A stretch of 64,000 nucleotides of DNA from Anaeromyxobacter diazotrophicus. Lineage in GTDB: Bacteria > Myxococcota > Myxococcia > Myxococcales > Anaeromyxobacteraceae. Positions within the stretch are counted from its first letter, which is position 1, and the number at the start of each line of letters is the position of its first letter. The notes beneath the pieces are model-generated. The model saw nothing but the letters and a program-made list of their open reading frames with translations. It searched no databases and had not been told where the DNA came from. The translations under genes were made by a program, and so were the position numbers. Below, piece by piece: positions 46,172 through 54,998 of this stretch. The stretch lies in contig NZ_BJTG01000005.1 in assembly GCF_013340205.1 (NCBI RefSeq), positions 62,001-126,000 on the forward strand. The letters run 5' to 3'.

Positions 46172-47431
46172 CTAGAAGAAGTTGTAGTGGAAGGTGCCGG
46201 TGATGCGGCTCTGCGTGCCGGTCTGCTCGCCGCCGGCGCCCACGTTGAACGTCTTCCGCTGGCCCCAGCCGTACTCGAGGCCGAACTCGGCGTTCTTCGC
46301 GAACGTCCAGAAGCTGTTCACGAAGAGCTGGTCCATGCGGTGGTTGACGGTGTTGTCGAACGCGTCCACGCCGCCGATCGTCGGGTTCATGATGAACGTC
46401 TGGCTCCACACCAGGTTGGACCGGACGGCCGGCGTCCAGACGTGGGTGTAGCCGACGTGGTAGGCGGCGGCCTCCACCGCGGTGAGGTCGTTGGCGCCGA
46501 CCAGCATGCCGTTCGGACCCACGCTGAGGCCGACGTTGAAGATGTAGCGGCCGAGGCCCGAGCCGTAGACGCCGTGGACGACGAGGGTGTCGCCGCCGAG
46601 CTTGAGCGCGGCCGAGGCGGCCCCGCCGTAGCCCTGCTTGCTGAGGGTCTTCGTGGGCGCGGCGGCGTTGTCCACCACCTTGACGTTACGCGTCACGCCG
46701 CGGATCGAAGCGCTGCCCCACGCCCCCGAGAAGCCGAGGTTGGCCGTGAAGTCGGGGATGGTCGAGACGCGGCTGCCGTTTCCGCCGCCCAGGTTGCCGA
46801 AGTCGTCGCCGTCGGTGCCGGGCGCGTTCTCGACCGCCACGGCCAGGCTGGCCGGGCCGATGGGCAGCGTGTAGCGGATCTGCGGCTGACGGATGAGGGC
46901 GATCGACCCCGGGCCGTTGAAGTCCACCGTGTCGGGGTACGAAGCCAGGTCGAGGAAGTTCGACCAGGTCTGGCCGACGAGGAACGTGCCCGAGGCGCCG
47001 GCCACCGTGCCGTAGGCGTGGCGCAGGCGGAACAGCACCGAGTTGGTGAAGCTCTGGCCGGACTCGAGGTTCGAGGCGTTGAAGTCGCCCTCGAGCTTCA
47101 CGCCGACCGCGCCGATCTTGGTCGGGGTGCTGGTCTCGATGCCGAAGCGGCTCGTCCGGGCCGTCATGTACATCTGGTTCTTCTTCTGCCGGTACTCGGC
47201 CGAGTTCTCGAGCGGGACGTTGGCGATGTGGACCGCCCAGTCGTTCCCCTCGACGTTCGGGTCGCGGCCGGCGAAGTCGTAGGTGGTGTCGAGCTGCACG
47301 TAACCGTAGAACTTGATGGTGCTGTCCGTCCCCGGGATCTTGAACACGCCCGGGGCGTCGTCGGCGCGGGCGGCGAACGGCAGGGCCATCCCCACGACGA
47401 GGCACAGGGTCGCGATTCGCTTCAGGGTCAT
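46172..47431 (-). CDS. DcaP-like outer-membrane porin
   Basis: A 419-aa beta-barrel porin. The signal peptide (LKRIATLCLVVGMALPFAAR, cleaved before DD) is followed by KFYGYVQLDTTYDF, typical of the DcaP trimeric porin family. Repeated amphipathic strands are visible throughout (e.g. ARTSRFGIETSTP, VLFRLRHAYGTV, LVGQTWSNF), and the last residue is Phe (YNFF), the barrel-insertion signal. It probably admits small dicarboxylate-like or similar solutes. The ATG at 47431 has a strong Shine-Dalgarno (AAGGAG). It diverges from livK, so expression may be linked to amino-acid supply. Confidence 0.88.
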   Translation of the reverse strand: MTLKRIATLCLVVGMALPFAARADDAPGVFKIPGTDSTIKFYGYVQLDTTYDFAGRDPNVEGNDWAVHIANVPLENSAEYRQKKNQMYMTARTSRFGIETSTPTKIGAVGVKLEGDFNASNLESGQSFTNSVLFRLRHAYGTVAGASGTFLVGQTWSNFLDLASYPDTVDFNGPGSIALIRQPQIRYTLPIGPASLAVAVENAPGTDGDDFGNLGGGNGSRVSTIPDFTANLGFSGAWGSASIRGVTRNVKVVDNAAAPTKTLSKQGYGGAASAALKLGGDTLVVHGVYGSGLGRYIFNVGLSVGPNGMLVGANDLTAVEAAAYHVGYTHVWTPAVRSNLVWSQTFIMNPTIGGVDAFDNTVNHRMDQLFVNSFWTFAKNAEFGLEYGWGQRKTFNVGAGGEQTGTQSRITGTFHYNFF

Positions 47432-47481
47432 CCGTTTCTCTCCTTACCTGCGGTTGTCCTGCCGTGAAGAGATGGAGGGGG

Positions 47482-47510
47482 AGTAGAGCAATCCCGAACG
47501 GGGTTGGCAA
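47482..47510 (-). promoter_or_regulatory. Candidate promoter of the porin gene
   Basis: On the minus strand, TTGCCA (47505-47510) and TCTACT (47482-47487) are 17 bp apart. The spacer contains the palindrome CCCGAACGGG, a possible operator between the -35 and -10 boxes. Confidence 0.55.
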
Positions 47511-47588
47511 GAAAATAGCCGCGGCTTCCTGCTGGGAAACAAGGCATTTACCTGCTCGTTCGGGCGGCAGGCTCAACGCTTGGATAAG

Positions 47589-47616
47589 TTGACGCGCGCA
47601 CGATTGACCGTGCTAT
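47589..47616 (+). promoter_or_regulatory. Candidate promoter of livKHMGF
   Basis: TTGACG (47589-47594) and TGCTAT (47611-47616) are 16 bp apart. The leader to livK is about 30 nt and includes the Shine-Dalgarno GGGAGG. This is the clearest sigma-70 type promoter in the window. Confidence 0.6.
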
Positions 47617-47649
47617 GGAAATGCTTTCCACCTGTTCGGGAGGTTTACG

Positions 47650-48852
47650 ATGCGTCTCACGCGCACCCTGGCGCTGATGGCCGCCGTCGTGGCCGTCGCC
47701 GCTTGTCAGGACAAGAAGCAGGAAGCTCCGGCGCCCGCCGCTCCGCAGGCGGCGGCACCGGCCGCCGGCGGCGCCCCCGCCGGCGACAAGCTCGTCTTCG
47801 GCCATGTCGCCTCGATGACGGGCAACGAGGCCACCTTCGGTGACTCCACCGACAAGGGCATCAAGCTCGCCGTGGACGAGGCCAACAAGGCCGGCGGCGT
47901 GAAGGGCAAGCAGCTCACGGTCAAGACGCTCGACGACCAGGGCAAGCCCGAGGAGGCGGCCGTCGCCGCCACGCGCCTCGTCACCCAGGACGGGGCCACC
48001 GTGCTCCTCGGCGAGGTGGCCTCGAGCCGCTCGCTGGCGATGGCGCCCATCGCGGACTCGAACAAGGTCCCGATGATCACCCCCACCTCCACCAACCCCC
48101 GCGTCACCAAGGACGGCGACAAGACGCGCCCCTACGTCTTCCGCGTCTGCTTCATCGATCCCTTCCAGGGCACGGTGATGGCGAAGTTCGCCCGCGAGAA
48201 CCTCAAGATCAACAACGTCGCGGTGCTCCGCGACGTGGGCAACGACTACTCGGTCGGCCTGGCGAACTTCTTCGCGGCCAAGTTCAAGGACCTCGGCGGC
48301 ACCATCGTCGCCGACGAGAGCTACAAGGCCGGTGACCAGGACTTCAAGGCGCAGCTCACGGCCATCAAGAACAAGAAGATCCAGGCCATCTACGTCCCCG
48401 GCTACTACACGGACGTCGCGCTCATCGCCCGCCAGGCGCGCGAGCTCGGCATCAAGGTCCCGCTCATGGGCGGCGACGGCTGGGACTCGGTCAAGCTCTA
48501 CGAGATCGCGAAGGGGGCGCTCGACGGCTCCTACTTCTCGAACCACTACTCGAGCGAAGATCCGTCGCCGGTCATCCAGGGCTTCGTGAAGAAGTACAAG
48601 GAGACCTACGGCAGCGTGCCGGACGCGCTGGCCGTGCTCGGCTACGACGCCGCCAACGTGGCCATCGACGCGATGAAGCGGGCGAAGGACCTCACCGGCC
48701 CCTCCATCCGCGACGCCATCGAGCAGACGAAGGGGTACCAGGCCGTCTCGGGCGTCATCAACCTGGACCAGGACCACAACGCCGTGAAGTCGGCGGTGGT
48801 CCTCGCCATCAAGAACAACGAGGCGCACTTCGCCGCCACCGTGAATCCGTAG
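47650..48852 (+). CDS. livK: Branched-chain amino-acid ABC transporter substrate-binding lipoprotein
   Basis: A 400-aa type I periplasmic binding protein. The signal peptide ends in VAVAAC (Cys19), so it is a lipoprotein, followed by an Ala/Pro-rich tether of about 25 residues. Conserved parts are VFGHVASMTGNEATFGDS, the LDDQGKPEEA segment, GEVASSRSLAMAPI, PMITPTSTNP and GGDGWDSVKLYEIA. It probably binds Leu, Ile, Val or related compounds and passes them to LivHMGF encoded next. The ATG at 47650 has a strong GGGAGG. A promoter with TTGACG lies upstream. Confidence 0.94.
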   Translation: MRLTRTLALMAAVVAVAACQDKKQEAPAPAAPQAAAPAAGGAPAGDKLVFGHVASMTGNEATFGDSTDKGIKLAVDEANKAGGVKGKQLTVKTLDDQGKPEEAAVAATRLVTQDGATVLLGEVASSRSLAMAPIADSNKVPMITPTSTNPRVTKDGDKTRPYVFRVCFIDPFQGTVMAKFARENLKINNVAVLRDVGNDYSVGLANFFAAKFKDLGGTIVADESYKAGDQDFKAQLTAIKNKKIQAIYVPGYYTDVALIARQARELGIKVPLMGGDGWDSVKLYEIAKGALDGSYFSNHYSSEDPSPVIQGFVKKYKETYGSVPDALAVLGYDAANVAIDAMKRAKDLTGPSIRDAIEQTKGYQAVSGVINLDQDHNAVKSAVVLAIKNNEAHFAATVNP

Positions 48853-48957
48853 CGGATTGTCCCGGCGGCGTGGGAGGGGGTGACCCCCTTCCACGCCGCT
48901 GGCCTTTCGCGCGACACTCCCCCCTCACCGCGTTACCGCATCTTCGGCGAGGTCCGC

Positions 48958-49887
48958 GTGACCGAGTTCCTGCAGCACCTCGTGAACGGCCTGTCGGTGG
49001 GGACGATCTACGCCCTCATCGCGCTCGGCTACACGATGGTCTACGGCGTCCTGAAGCTCATCAACTTCGCGCACGGCGACGTGTACATGGTGGGGGCCTT
49101 CTCCGGCTTCTACCTGGCGAACGCGATGGGCGTCGGCGGCAGCCCCTCGCTGGCGAAGGCGCTCGTGGTCTTCGTCGGCTCCATGATCATCTGCGGCATC
49201 CTGGGGGTGCTGATCGAGCGCTTCGCCTACCGGCCGCTCCGGCACCGGGCGCGGCTCACCTCGCTCATCACCGCCATCGGGGTCTCGTTCCTGCTCGAGT
49301 ACGGGTTCCAGCTCCCCTCCATCCCCGGGCTCGGCATCCCCTTCCCGCCCGGCCCGACCCCGCGCTTCTTCCCCGAGCCGTTCACGCGCGTCGCCTGGGA
49401 GCCGTTCGGCGTCTACGTCAGCAACTACGACGTCATCTCCTTCTTCACCGCCGTCGGCCTCATGCTGCTCCTGCAGTACATCGTGTACCGGACGCGCTTC
49501 GGCACCTCGATGCGCGCCGTGTCCTTCGACTCGCAGGTGGCCGGGCTCATGGGCATCAACGTGAACCGGGTCATCGCGGGCACCTTCGCGCTCGGGAGCG
49601 CGCTGGCGGCCGCGGCGGCGCTGCTCTTCGCGGGCTCCCGGCCCAAGGTCGACCCGCTCATGGGCCTCACCCTCGGCATCAAGGCCTTCGTGGCCGCGGT
49701 CTTCGGCGGCATCGGCAACGTGCCGGGCGCCATGGTGGGCGGCCTCGCGCTGGGGCTCGCCGAGGAGTACGTCTCGGGCTACGCGCTCTCGTCGTACCGC
49801 GACGGCATCGCCTTCGCCTTCCTCATCATCGTCCTGCTCGTCCGCCCGGCCGGGCTCTTCGGCTCCTTCCGCCCGGAGAAGGTGTAG
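48958..49887 (+). CDS. livH: Branched-chain amino-acid ABC permease LivH
   Basis: A 309-aa inner-membrane permease with about eight hydrophobic helices. Family hallmarks: FLQHLVNGLSVGTIYALIAL at the N-terminus, GYTMVYGVLKLINFAHGDVY, and late GLTLGIKAFVAAVFGGIGNV. It forms a heterodimeric channel with LivM. The GTG at 48958 with GGCGAGG upstream fits the family start. An ATG 26 codons earlier adds a non-conserved stretch. The 105-bp gap after livK may contain processing or attenuation signals, but no clear hairpin is seen there. Confidence 0.93.
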   Translation: MTEFLQHLVNGLSVGTIYALIALGYTMVYGVLKLINFAHGDVYMVGAFSGFYLANAMGVGGSPSLAKALVVFVGSMIICGILGVLIERFAYRPLRHRARLTSLITAIGVSFLLEYGFQLPSIPGLGIPFPPGPTPRFFPEPFTRVAWEPFGVYVSNYDVISFFTAVGLMLLLQYIVYRTRFGTSMRAVSFDSQVAGLMGINVNRVIAGTFALGSALAAAAALLFAGSRPKVDPLMGLTLGIKAFVAAVFGGIGNVPGAMVGGLALGLAEEYVSGYALSSYRDGIAFAFLIIVLLVRPAGLFGSFRPEKV

Positions 49888-49889
49888 CC

Positions 49890-50885
49890 GTGAGACCCGT
49901 ACGCATCGTGCTGCGCTCGGCGCTGCCCTTCCTCGTCGCGCTCCCCCTGCTCTTCGCCCTCCAGGGCGTCATCTCGCCCGGCTGGGCCATCGTCCTCATC
50001 TCGGCCGGCATCAACGTCATCCTGGCGGTCTCGCTCAACGTGGTGAACGGCTTCACCGGCCAGTTCTCCATCGGCCACGCCGGCTTCGCGGCGGTGGGCG
50101 CCTACACCGCGGCCAAGATCACGACCGCCATGCACGGCCTGCAGATCGTCGGGCTGTCGGCCGGGGTCTCGGACCAGGTGGTGTTCCTGCTCGCGCTCCT
50201 CGCCGGCATGGTCACCGCCGCGCTGGCCGGCGTGCTGGTGGGCATGCCCTCCCTGCGGCTCCGCGGCGACTACCTCGCCATCGTGACGCTCGGCTTCAAC
50301 GAGATCATCCGCGTCATCATCGAGAACACGCCCTTCCTCGGGCAGGCGACCGGCATCAGCGGCCTGCCTCGGCTCACCACCGTGGTCTGGGTGGGGATGG
50401 GCGCGGTGGCCACCATCTCCATGGCGCGGCGGCTGGTGGGCTCCACCCACGGCCGCGCGCTGCTCGCCATCCGCGAGGACGAGGTGGCGGCCGAGGCGAT
50501 GGGGGTCGACACCACCGGCTACAAGGTGCGCGCCTTCGTCATCGCCTCCGCCTTCGCCGGCCTGGCGGGCGGGCTGCTCGTGCACCTCATCCAGCTCTGC
50601 ACCCCGCGCTCCTTCACCTTCGTGAAGTCGATCGAGGTGGTGGTGATGGTGGTGCTGGGCGGGATGGGCTCGGTCACCGGCTCCGTGGTCGCGGCGCTCG
50701 TGCTCTCCTTCGCGCTGGAGGGGCTGCGCGAGGTGCAGCAATACCGCATGGTCGTCTACTCGCTCCTCCTCATCGTGCTCATGCTCACCCGCCCGAGCGG
50801 CATCTTCGGTACCCGCGAGATCTGGGACATCGTGAAGCTGCCGGGGGGCCGCCGCAAGGCCGCCGGCGCGGAGACCTCGCCGTGA
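49890..50885 (+). CDS. livM: Branched-chain amino-acid ABC permease LivM
   Basis: A 331-aa inner-membrane permease. Signatures are NVILAVSLNVVNGFTGQFSI and GHAGFAAVGAYTAAK near residue 60, PSLRLRGDYLAIVTLGFNEI near 110, and AIREDEVAAEAMGVDT near 195. About ten hydrophobic segments are visible. It pairs with LivH in the translocation pore. The GTG start is 2 nt after the livH stop, and its own stop overlaps the livG start (GTGA), giving translational coupling. Confidence 0.93.
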   Translation: MRPVRIVLRSALPFLVALPLLFALQGVISPGWAIVLISAGINVILAVSLNVVNGFTGQFSIGHAGFAAVGAYTAAKITTAMHGLQIVGLSAGVSDQVVFLLALLAGMVTAALAGVLVGMPSLRLRGDYLAIVTLGFNEIIRVIIENTPFLGQATGISGLPRLTTVVWVGMGAVATISMARRLVGSTHGRALLAIREDEVAAEAMGVDTTGYKVRAFVIASAFAGLAGGLLVHLIQLCTPRSFTFVKSIEVVVMVVLGGMGSVTGSVVAALVLSFALEGLREVQQYRMVVYSLLLIVLMLTRPSGIFGTREIWDIVKLPGGRRKAAGAETSP

Positions 50886-51700
50886 GCACGCCCGCCGCGG
50901 TGCTCGAGGCCCGCAACGTCACCATGCAGTTCGGGGGCCTCAAGGCCCTCGCCGACTTCAACCTGACGCTCCTGCCGGGCGAGCTGGTGGGCCTCATCGG
51001 CCCGAACGGCGCCGGCAAGACCACCGCCTTCAACGCCATCACCGGCGTCTACCCGCCCAGCGCGGGCGACGTGCTGGTGGCGGGCGAGCGCGTGAACGGC
51101 CGGCGGCCGCACGAGATCTGCATCGCCGGGGTGGCGCGCACCTTCCAGAACATCCGGCTCTTCAAGGAGCTCACCGCGCTCGACAACGTGAAGGTGGCCT
51201 GCCACCACGGGCGCAAGGCCGGCTTCGCGGGCGCGTTCTTCCTCACCCCGTCCTTCGTCGCCGACGAGGAGCGCATCACCGCCCGCGCCGACGAGTACCT
51301 GGAGGTCATGGGGCTCTCCCACCGCCGCGCGGCGCTGGCGAAGAACCTCCCCTACGGCGAGCAGCGCCGGCTCGAGATCGCGCGCGCGCTCGCGAGCGGG
51401 CCCAAGGTGCTGTGCCTCGACGAGCCGGCCGCCGGCATGAACGCCTCGGAGAAGGTGGCGCTCATGGAGCTCATCCACCGCATCCGCGACCAGTTCCGGC
51501 TCGCGATCCTGGTCATCGAGCACGACATGCGGCTCGTCATGGGCGTCTCGGAGCGGCTGGTCGTCCTCGACCACGGCGTCACCATCTCCCAGGGCGCGCC
51601 GGAGAAGGTGCGCAAGGACCCCAAGGTGATCGAGGCCTACCTCGGCGACTCGTACCTCGAAGAGAAGAAGATCGCCGTGCCCGGAGCGCCGACGCCATGA
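50882..51700 (+). CDS. livG: Branched-chain amino-acid ABC ATPase LivG
   Basis: A 272-aa ATPase subunit. Walker A is GPNGAGKTT near residue 40, the signature region LPYGEQRRLEIARAL near 160, Walker B VLCLDEPAAGMN near 178, and the switch His in VIEHDMRLVMG. The LivG-specific PPSAGDVLVAGERVNG and RTFQNIRLFKELT segments are present. GTG at 50882 overlaps the livM stop, and the livF ATG overlaps this gene's stop (ATGA). It powers import with LivF. Confidence 0.95.
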   Translation: MSTPAAVLEARNVTMQFGGLKALADFNLTLLPGELVGLIGPNGAGKTTAFNAITGVYPPSAGDVLVAGERVNGRRPHEICIAGVARTFQNIRLFKELTALDNVKVACHHGRKAGFAGAFFLTPSFVADEERITARADEYLEVMGLSHRRAALAKNLPYGEQRRLEIARALASGPKVLCLDEPAAGMNASEKVALMELIHRIRDQFRLAILVIEHDMRLVMGVSERLVVLDHGVTISQGAPEKVRKDPKVIEAYLGDSYLEEKKIAVPGAPTP

Positions 51701-52413
51701 GTGAGCCCGTGCTCTCGGTGAAGGACCTGGTGGTCCACTACGGCGCCATCGAGGCGCTGCGCGGGGTCTCGCTGGAGGTGCCGGAGGGGCAGGTGGTGGC
51801 GCTCATCGGCGCCAACGGCGCCGGCAAGACCACCACCCTGCGCGCCGTCTCGCGCATGCTGCGCCCGACCTCCGGCTCGGTCCGCTTCCGCGGCGAGGAG
51901 CTGACGCGGCTCATGCCGCACGACATCGTGGCGCGCGGGCTCGCCCACGCGCCCGAGGGGCGGGGCATCTTCCTCAACCTCACGGTGAAGGAGAACCTGG
52001 ACCTGGGCGCCTTCCTCCGGCGCGACGGCGACGGCATCGCCGCCGACCGCGAGCGGATGTTCTCGCTCTTCCCCATCCTGCGCGAGCGGATGAGCCAGGT
52101 GGCGGGCACCCTCTCCGGCGGCGAGCAGCAGATGCTCTCGGTGGCGCGGGCCCTCATGAGCCGGCCGAAGCTCCTGCTCCTCGACGAGCCCTCGCTCGGC
52201 CTGGCGCCGCAGGTGGTCGAGCGCATCTTCCAGGTGCTGCGCGACGTCTCGGCCCAGGGCGTGGCGCTGCTCCTCGTCGAGCAGAACGCGCACAAGGCGC
52301 TGCAGATCGCGCACCGCGCCTACGTGCTCGAGACCGGCGAGGTGGTCATGACCGGCACCGGCGCCGAGCTGCTCGCCTCGCCCGAGGTGCGCAAGGCCTA
52401 CCTCGGCGAGTAG
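51697..52413 (+). CDS. livF: Branched-chain amino-acid ABC ATPase LivF
   Basis: A 238-aa ATPase subunit. Walker A GANGAGKTT near residue 39, the LivF-typical GLAHAPEGRGIFLNLTVKEN, signature LSGGEQQMLSVARALM, Walker B LLLLDEPSLGLAPQ and switch His/Gln region VEQNAHKALQIA. It ends the importer operon. Its TAG stop codon is the first part of a dispersed palindrome copy that probably closes the transcript. Confidence 0.95.
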   Translation: MSEPVLSVKDLVVHYGAIEALRGVSLEVPEGQVVALIGANGAGKTTTLRAVSRMLRPTSGSVRFRGEELTRLMPHDIVARGLAHAPEGRGIFLNLTVKENLDLGAFLRRDGDGIAADRERMFSLFPILRERMSQVAGTLSGGEQQMLSVARALMSRPKLLLLDEPSLGLAPQVVERIFQVLRDVSAQGVALLLVEQNAHKALQIAHRAYVLETGEVVMTGTGAELLASPEVRKAYLGE

Positions 52414-52439
52414 GGCGGGGGCTTGTCCCCCGCCGCCGC
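52411..52439 (+). repeat. Dispersed palindrome, copy at the livF stop
   Basis: The livF stop TAG starts the element. Core arms GGCGGGGG and CCCCCGCC flank CTTGT, one base different from the usual CTCGT loop. The preceding TAG base triplet also matches the copy at 20277-20279. Confidence 0.8.
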
Positions 52440-52470
52440 ACCTCCCACCACCTTCGGCGCGAAATCCCGA

Positions 52471-52498
52471 TGCAGGGCGGCGGCTTGCCCCCCGCCGG
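52471..52498 (+). repeat. Degenerate copy of the dispersed palindrome
   Basis: Arms GGCGGCGG and CCCCCCGCC around CTTG resemble the intact repeat but with substitutions. It lies 31 bp beyond the livF-associated copy, so the two may be a decayed tandem pair. Confidence 0.45.
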
Positions 52499-52552
52499 AC
52501 CGTCCGCGGAGGATGAATCCGCGCCCGCCCCGGGATAGGGTGTCCCCCGTCC

Positions 52553-53890
52553 ATGGCTCCTGGCCCCGGCCACACCGTCCTCCTCGTCGACGACAACCAC
52601 GAGCTGCTCCGGCTTCTGGCGCGGCTGGTGGAGGGGGAGGGCTGGCGCGCGGTGACCTGCGCGCGCGGCAAGGCGGCGCTCGACGCGATCGCCACCGAGA
52701 AGCCGGCGGTGGCGGTGGTCGACATCCTCCTGCCGGACATGATGGGCTACGACATCGGGGCGGCGCTGCGGAAGGCCGGGATCCCGTTCGTCTTCATGAC
52801 GGGCATCTTCAAGGGCGGGCGCGCCGCCTCGGAGGCGCGCGTCCAGCACGGCGCGGCGGGCTTCTTCGAGAAGCCGTTCGAGGCGCGGAAGCTGCTCGAG
52901 ACCCTGAAGAACCTCCTGCCCGCGCCGGCCGGCCCGCCGCCCCGCCCCGAGGTGGCCGGCGAGGACTTCGAGGTGGAGGTGGCGGTCGAGGCCGAGGAGC
53001 CCATCGACGCGCTCTCCATCACCGGCAAGGTCGAGGTGCGCGAGACCGGGCGCGTCTCCGCCGTCATCCGCGGCGACCCGCTGGAGGCGGCGCCGGTGGC
53101 GGCCTTCACCCCGCCGCCCCTCAAGCCTTCGGCGGCGCCGGCGGCGCGGGTCGAGCCGGCCGCCGAGGCGCGGGCCGGCCGGGCCGAGCCGCCCGACGAG
53201 GGCGAGCTCCGGGACAACCTGCCCGACCTCATCACCGCCTTCTGGCTGACGCAGCAGACCGGCGAGCTGACGCTCCAGCGCGGCAAGGTGAAGAAGACCA
53301 TCTACTTCGACCACGGCCGGCCCTGCTACGCCATCTCGAACCTGGTAGCGGACCGGTTCGGCCAGTTCCTGGTGCGGGTGGGGAAGCTCACCACGGCCCA
53401 GCTCGAGCTGTGCGAGAAGACGGCCGAGCGGCGGGGCGTCCGCGCCGGCGACGCGCTGGTGGAGCTCGGCATCCTCAAGGAGACGGAGAAGCTCTACTAC
53501 GTGGCGCAGCAGGTGAAGGCGATCGCGTACTCGCTCTTCGGCTGGGAGGAGGGGCGCTACCGGATCCACTTCAGCGGCCGCGCCCAGGCGGAGTCGACCA
53601 AGATCGACGTCCACCCGGCCCACCTCATCGCGCGCGGCGTGAAGAAGCTCTACCGGCGCGAGCGCCTGGTGCGCCTGCTGCCCGACGGGGCGCGCCTCAT
53701 GCCCACCCAGCAGCCGGCGTTCGGGCTGCACGAGGTGGAGCTCGAGATCTGGGAGGCGCAGCTCCTGCCGCACGTGGACGGGACCCGGACGGTGGCGGAG
53801 CTGGTGGCGCTGGCGCGCAGGCCGCCGGAGGAGGTGCGCGCGAGCCTGTGGGCGCTCGTGGCGCTCGAGATCTTCGAGCCGCGGGCCTAG
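52553..53890 (+). CDS. Receiver-DUF4388 response regulator
   Basis: A 445-aa protein. The receiver domain (about 1-125) has DD in LLVDDNHEL, Asp in VVDILLPDMMG, Thr in FMTGIF and Lys in FFEKPFE. A Pro/Ala-rich acidic linker follows, to about 215. A DUF4388/PATAN-type region (about 220-400) includes TGELTLQRGKVKKTIYFDHG and FGWEEGRYRIHF, and a C-terminal winged-helix-like part ends the protein. DUF4388 occurs widely in Myxococcota and Cyanobacteria signalling and probably mediates protein contacts. No DNA-binding domain is certain. TAGGGT 11 nt upstream is a possible -10 box. No kinase is adjacent. Confidence 0.82.
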   Translation: MAPGPGHTVLLVDDNHELLRLLARLVEGEGWRAVTCARGKAALDAIATEKPAVAVVDILLPDMMGYDIGAALRKAGIPFVFMTGIFKGGRAASEARVQHGAAGFFEKPFEARKLLETLKNLLPAPAGPPPRPEVAGEDFEVEVAVEAEEPIDALSITGKVEVRETGRVSAVIRGDPLEAAPVAAFTPPPLKPSAAPAARVEPAAEARAGRAEPPDEGELRDNLPDLITAFWLTQQTGELTLQRGKVKKTIYFDHGRPCYAISNLVADRFGQFLVRVGKLTTAQLELCEKTAERRGVRAGDALVELGILKETEKLYYVAQQVKAIAYSLFGWEEGRYRIHFSGRAQAESTKIDVHPAHLIARGVKKLYRRERLVRLLPDGARLMPTQQPAFGLHEVELEIWEAQLLPHVDGTRTVAELVALARRPPEEVRASLWALVALEIFEPRA

Positions 53891-54978
53891 GCGGCGGTCG
53901 GGTCCTTCCCCGTCGCCAGCGGCGGGATGCGGGCAGCGAGCGCGAGGTGCTCCGCGGTGCGCAGGCGCGCCCGCGCCGCGCGCGGATCCGCCGCCGGACC
54001 GGCCCAGCGCAGCAGCGCCGCCACCCGGCGCCGCGCCTCCGCCAGCCGCTCGCGCGAGACCTGCCCGCGCTCGACGGCGGCGCGGGCGAGGTCGATGGCG
54101 CGGTGCTGCACCGGCGCCTCGTGGCAGACGAGCAGCGCGTCCACGCCCGCCGCGAGCGCCTCGGGCACCGCCTCCTCCAGCGGGAAGTGCTCCGCCACCG
54201 CCTTCATCTCCAGGTCGTCCGAGATGACGCAGCCCTGGTAGCCGCACGCCTCGCGCAGCAGGCGCAGCACCGGGGCGGACATGGTGGCCGGCCGGCGCGC
54301 GTCGAGCGCGTCGAAGACCACGTGGGCGGTCATGACCGAGGCGACGCCGGCCTCGGCCAGGGCGCGGAACGGGACCAGCTCCACCGCCCGCAGCCGGGCC
54401 AGCTCGTGCGGGAGCCGCGGCAGGTCGCGGTGCGAGTCCTGGCTCGTGTCGCCGTGCCCGGGGAAGTGCTTGGCGCAGGCGGCGACGCCCTCCGACTGCA
54501 GGCCGCGGGCGAGCGCCACCCCGAGCCGCCCCACCGCCTCGGGGTCGCGCGAGAAGCTGCGGTCGCCGATGACCGGGTTCTGCGGGTTCGTGTCGACGTC
54601 CACCACCGGCGCGTAGTCCTGGTCGATCCCCACCGCGCGCAGCTCGCGGCCGAGCAGCGCGCCCGCGGCGAAGGCGACCTCGGCGTCGCCGGTGTGCCCG
54701 ATCGCGCGCATGGGGGGCAGCTCGGTGAAGCCTTGGGGCGAGCGCAGCCGCGCCACCCGGCCGCCCTCCTGGTCGATGGAGACGAGGAGCGGCCGCCCCG
54801 CGGCGTGCTTGAGCGCGGCGACCAGCTCCGCCACCTGCTCCGCGTCCACCACGTTGCGCGCGAACAGGATGACCCCGTACACCCCGCGCCGGAGGAGCTC
54901 CAGCACCTCGGGCGAAGGGGTGGTGCCCTGGAAGCCGACCGAGAAGAGGCCGGCGACTTCTGCGTCGAGCGTCGACAT
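53887..54978 (-). CDS. nagZ: Beta-N-acetylhexosaminidase NagZ (GH3)
   Basis: A 363-aa glycoside hydrolase of family 3. It carries LVSIDQEGGRVARLR near residue 66, the catalytic loop KHFPGHGDTSQDSH near 167-180 and ISDDLEMKAVAEHF with the nucleophile Asp near 240. NagZ removes GlcNAc from anhydro-muropeptides in cell-wall recycling. No signal peptide is seen, as for cytoplasmic NagZ. It starts 20 bp after the BatA gene stop with a GGAG Shine-Dalgarno, making it the last gene of the MoxR-type operon. It overlaps the convergent receiver gene by 4 bp. Confidence 0.92.
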   Translation of the reverse strand: MSTLDAEVAGLFSVGFQGTTPSPEVLELLRRGVYGVILFARNVVDAEQVAELVAALKHAAGRPLLVSIDQEGGRVARLRSPQGFTELPPMRAIGHTGDAEVAFAAGALLGRELRAVGIDQDYAPVVDVDTNPQNPVIGDRSFSRDPEAVGRLGVALARGLQSEGVAACAKHFPGHGDTSQDSHRDLPRLPHELARLRAVELVPFRALAEAGVASVMTAHVVFDALDARRPATMSAPVLRLLREACGYQGCVISDDLEMKAVAEHFPLEEAVPEALAAGVDALLVCHEAPVQHRAIDLARAAVERGQVSRERLAEARRRVAALLRWAGPAADPRAARARLRTAEHLALAARIPPLATGKDPTAA

Positions 54979-54998
54979 GCGTGGCTCCGCCTCTCCCG

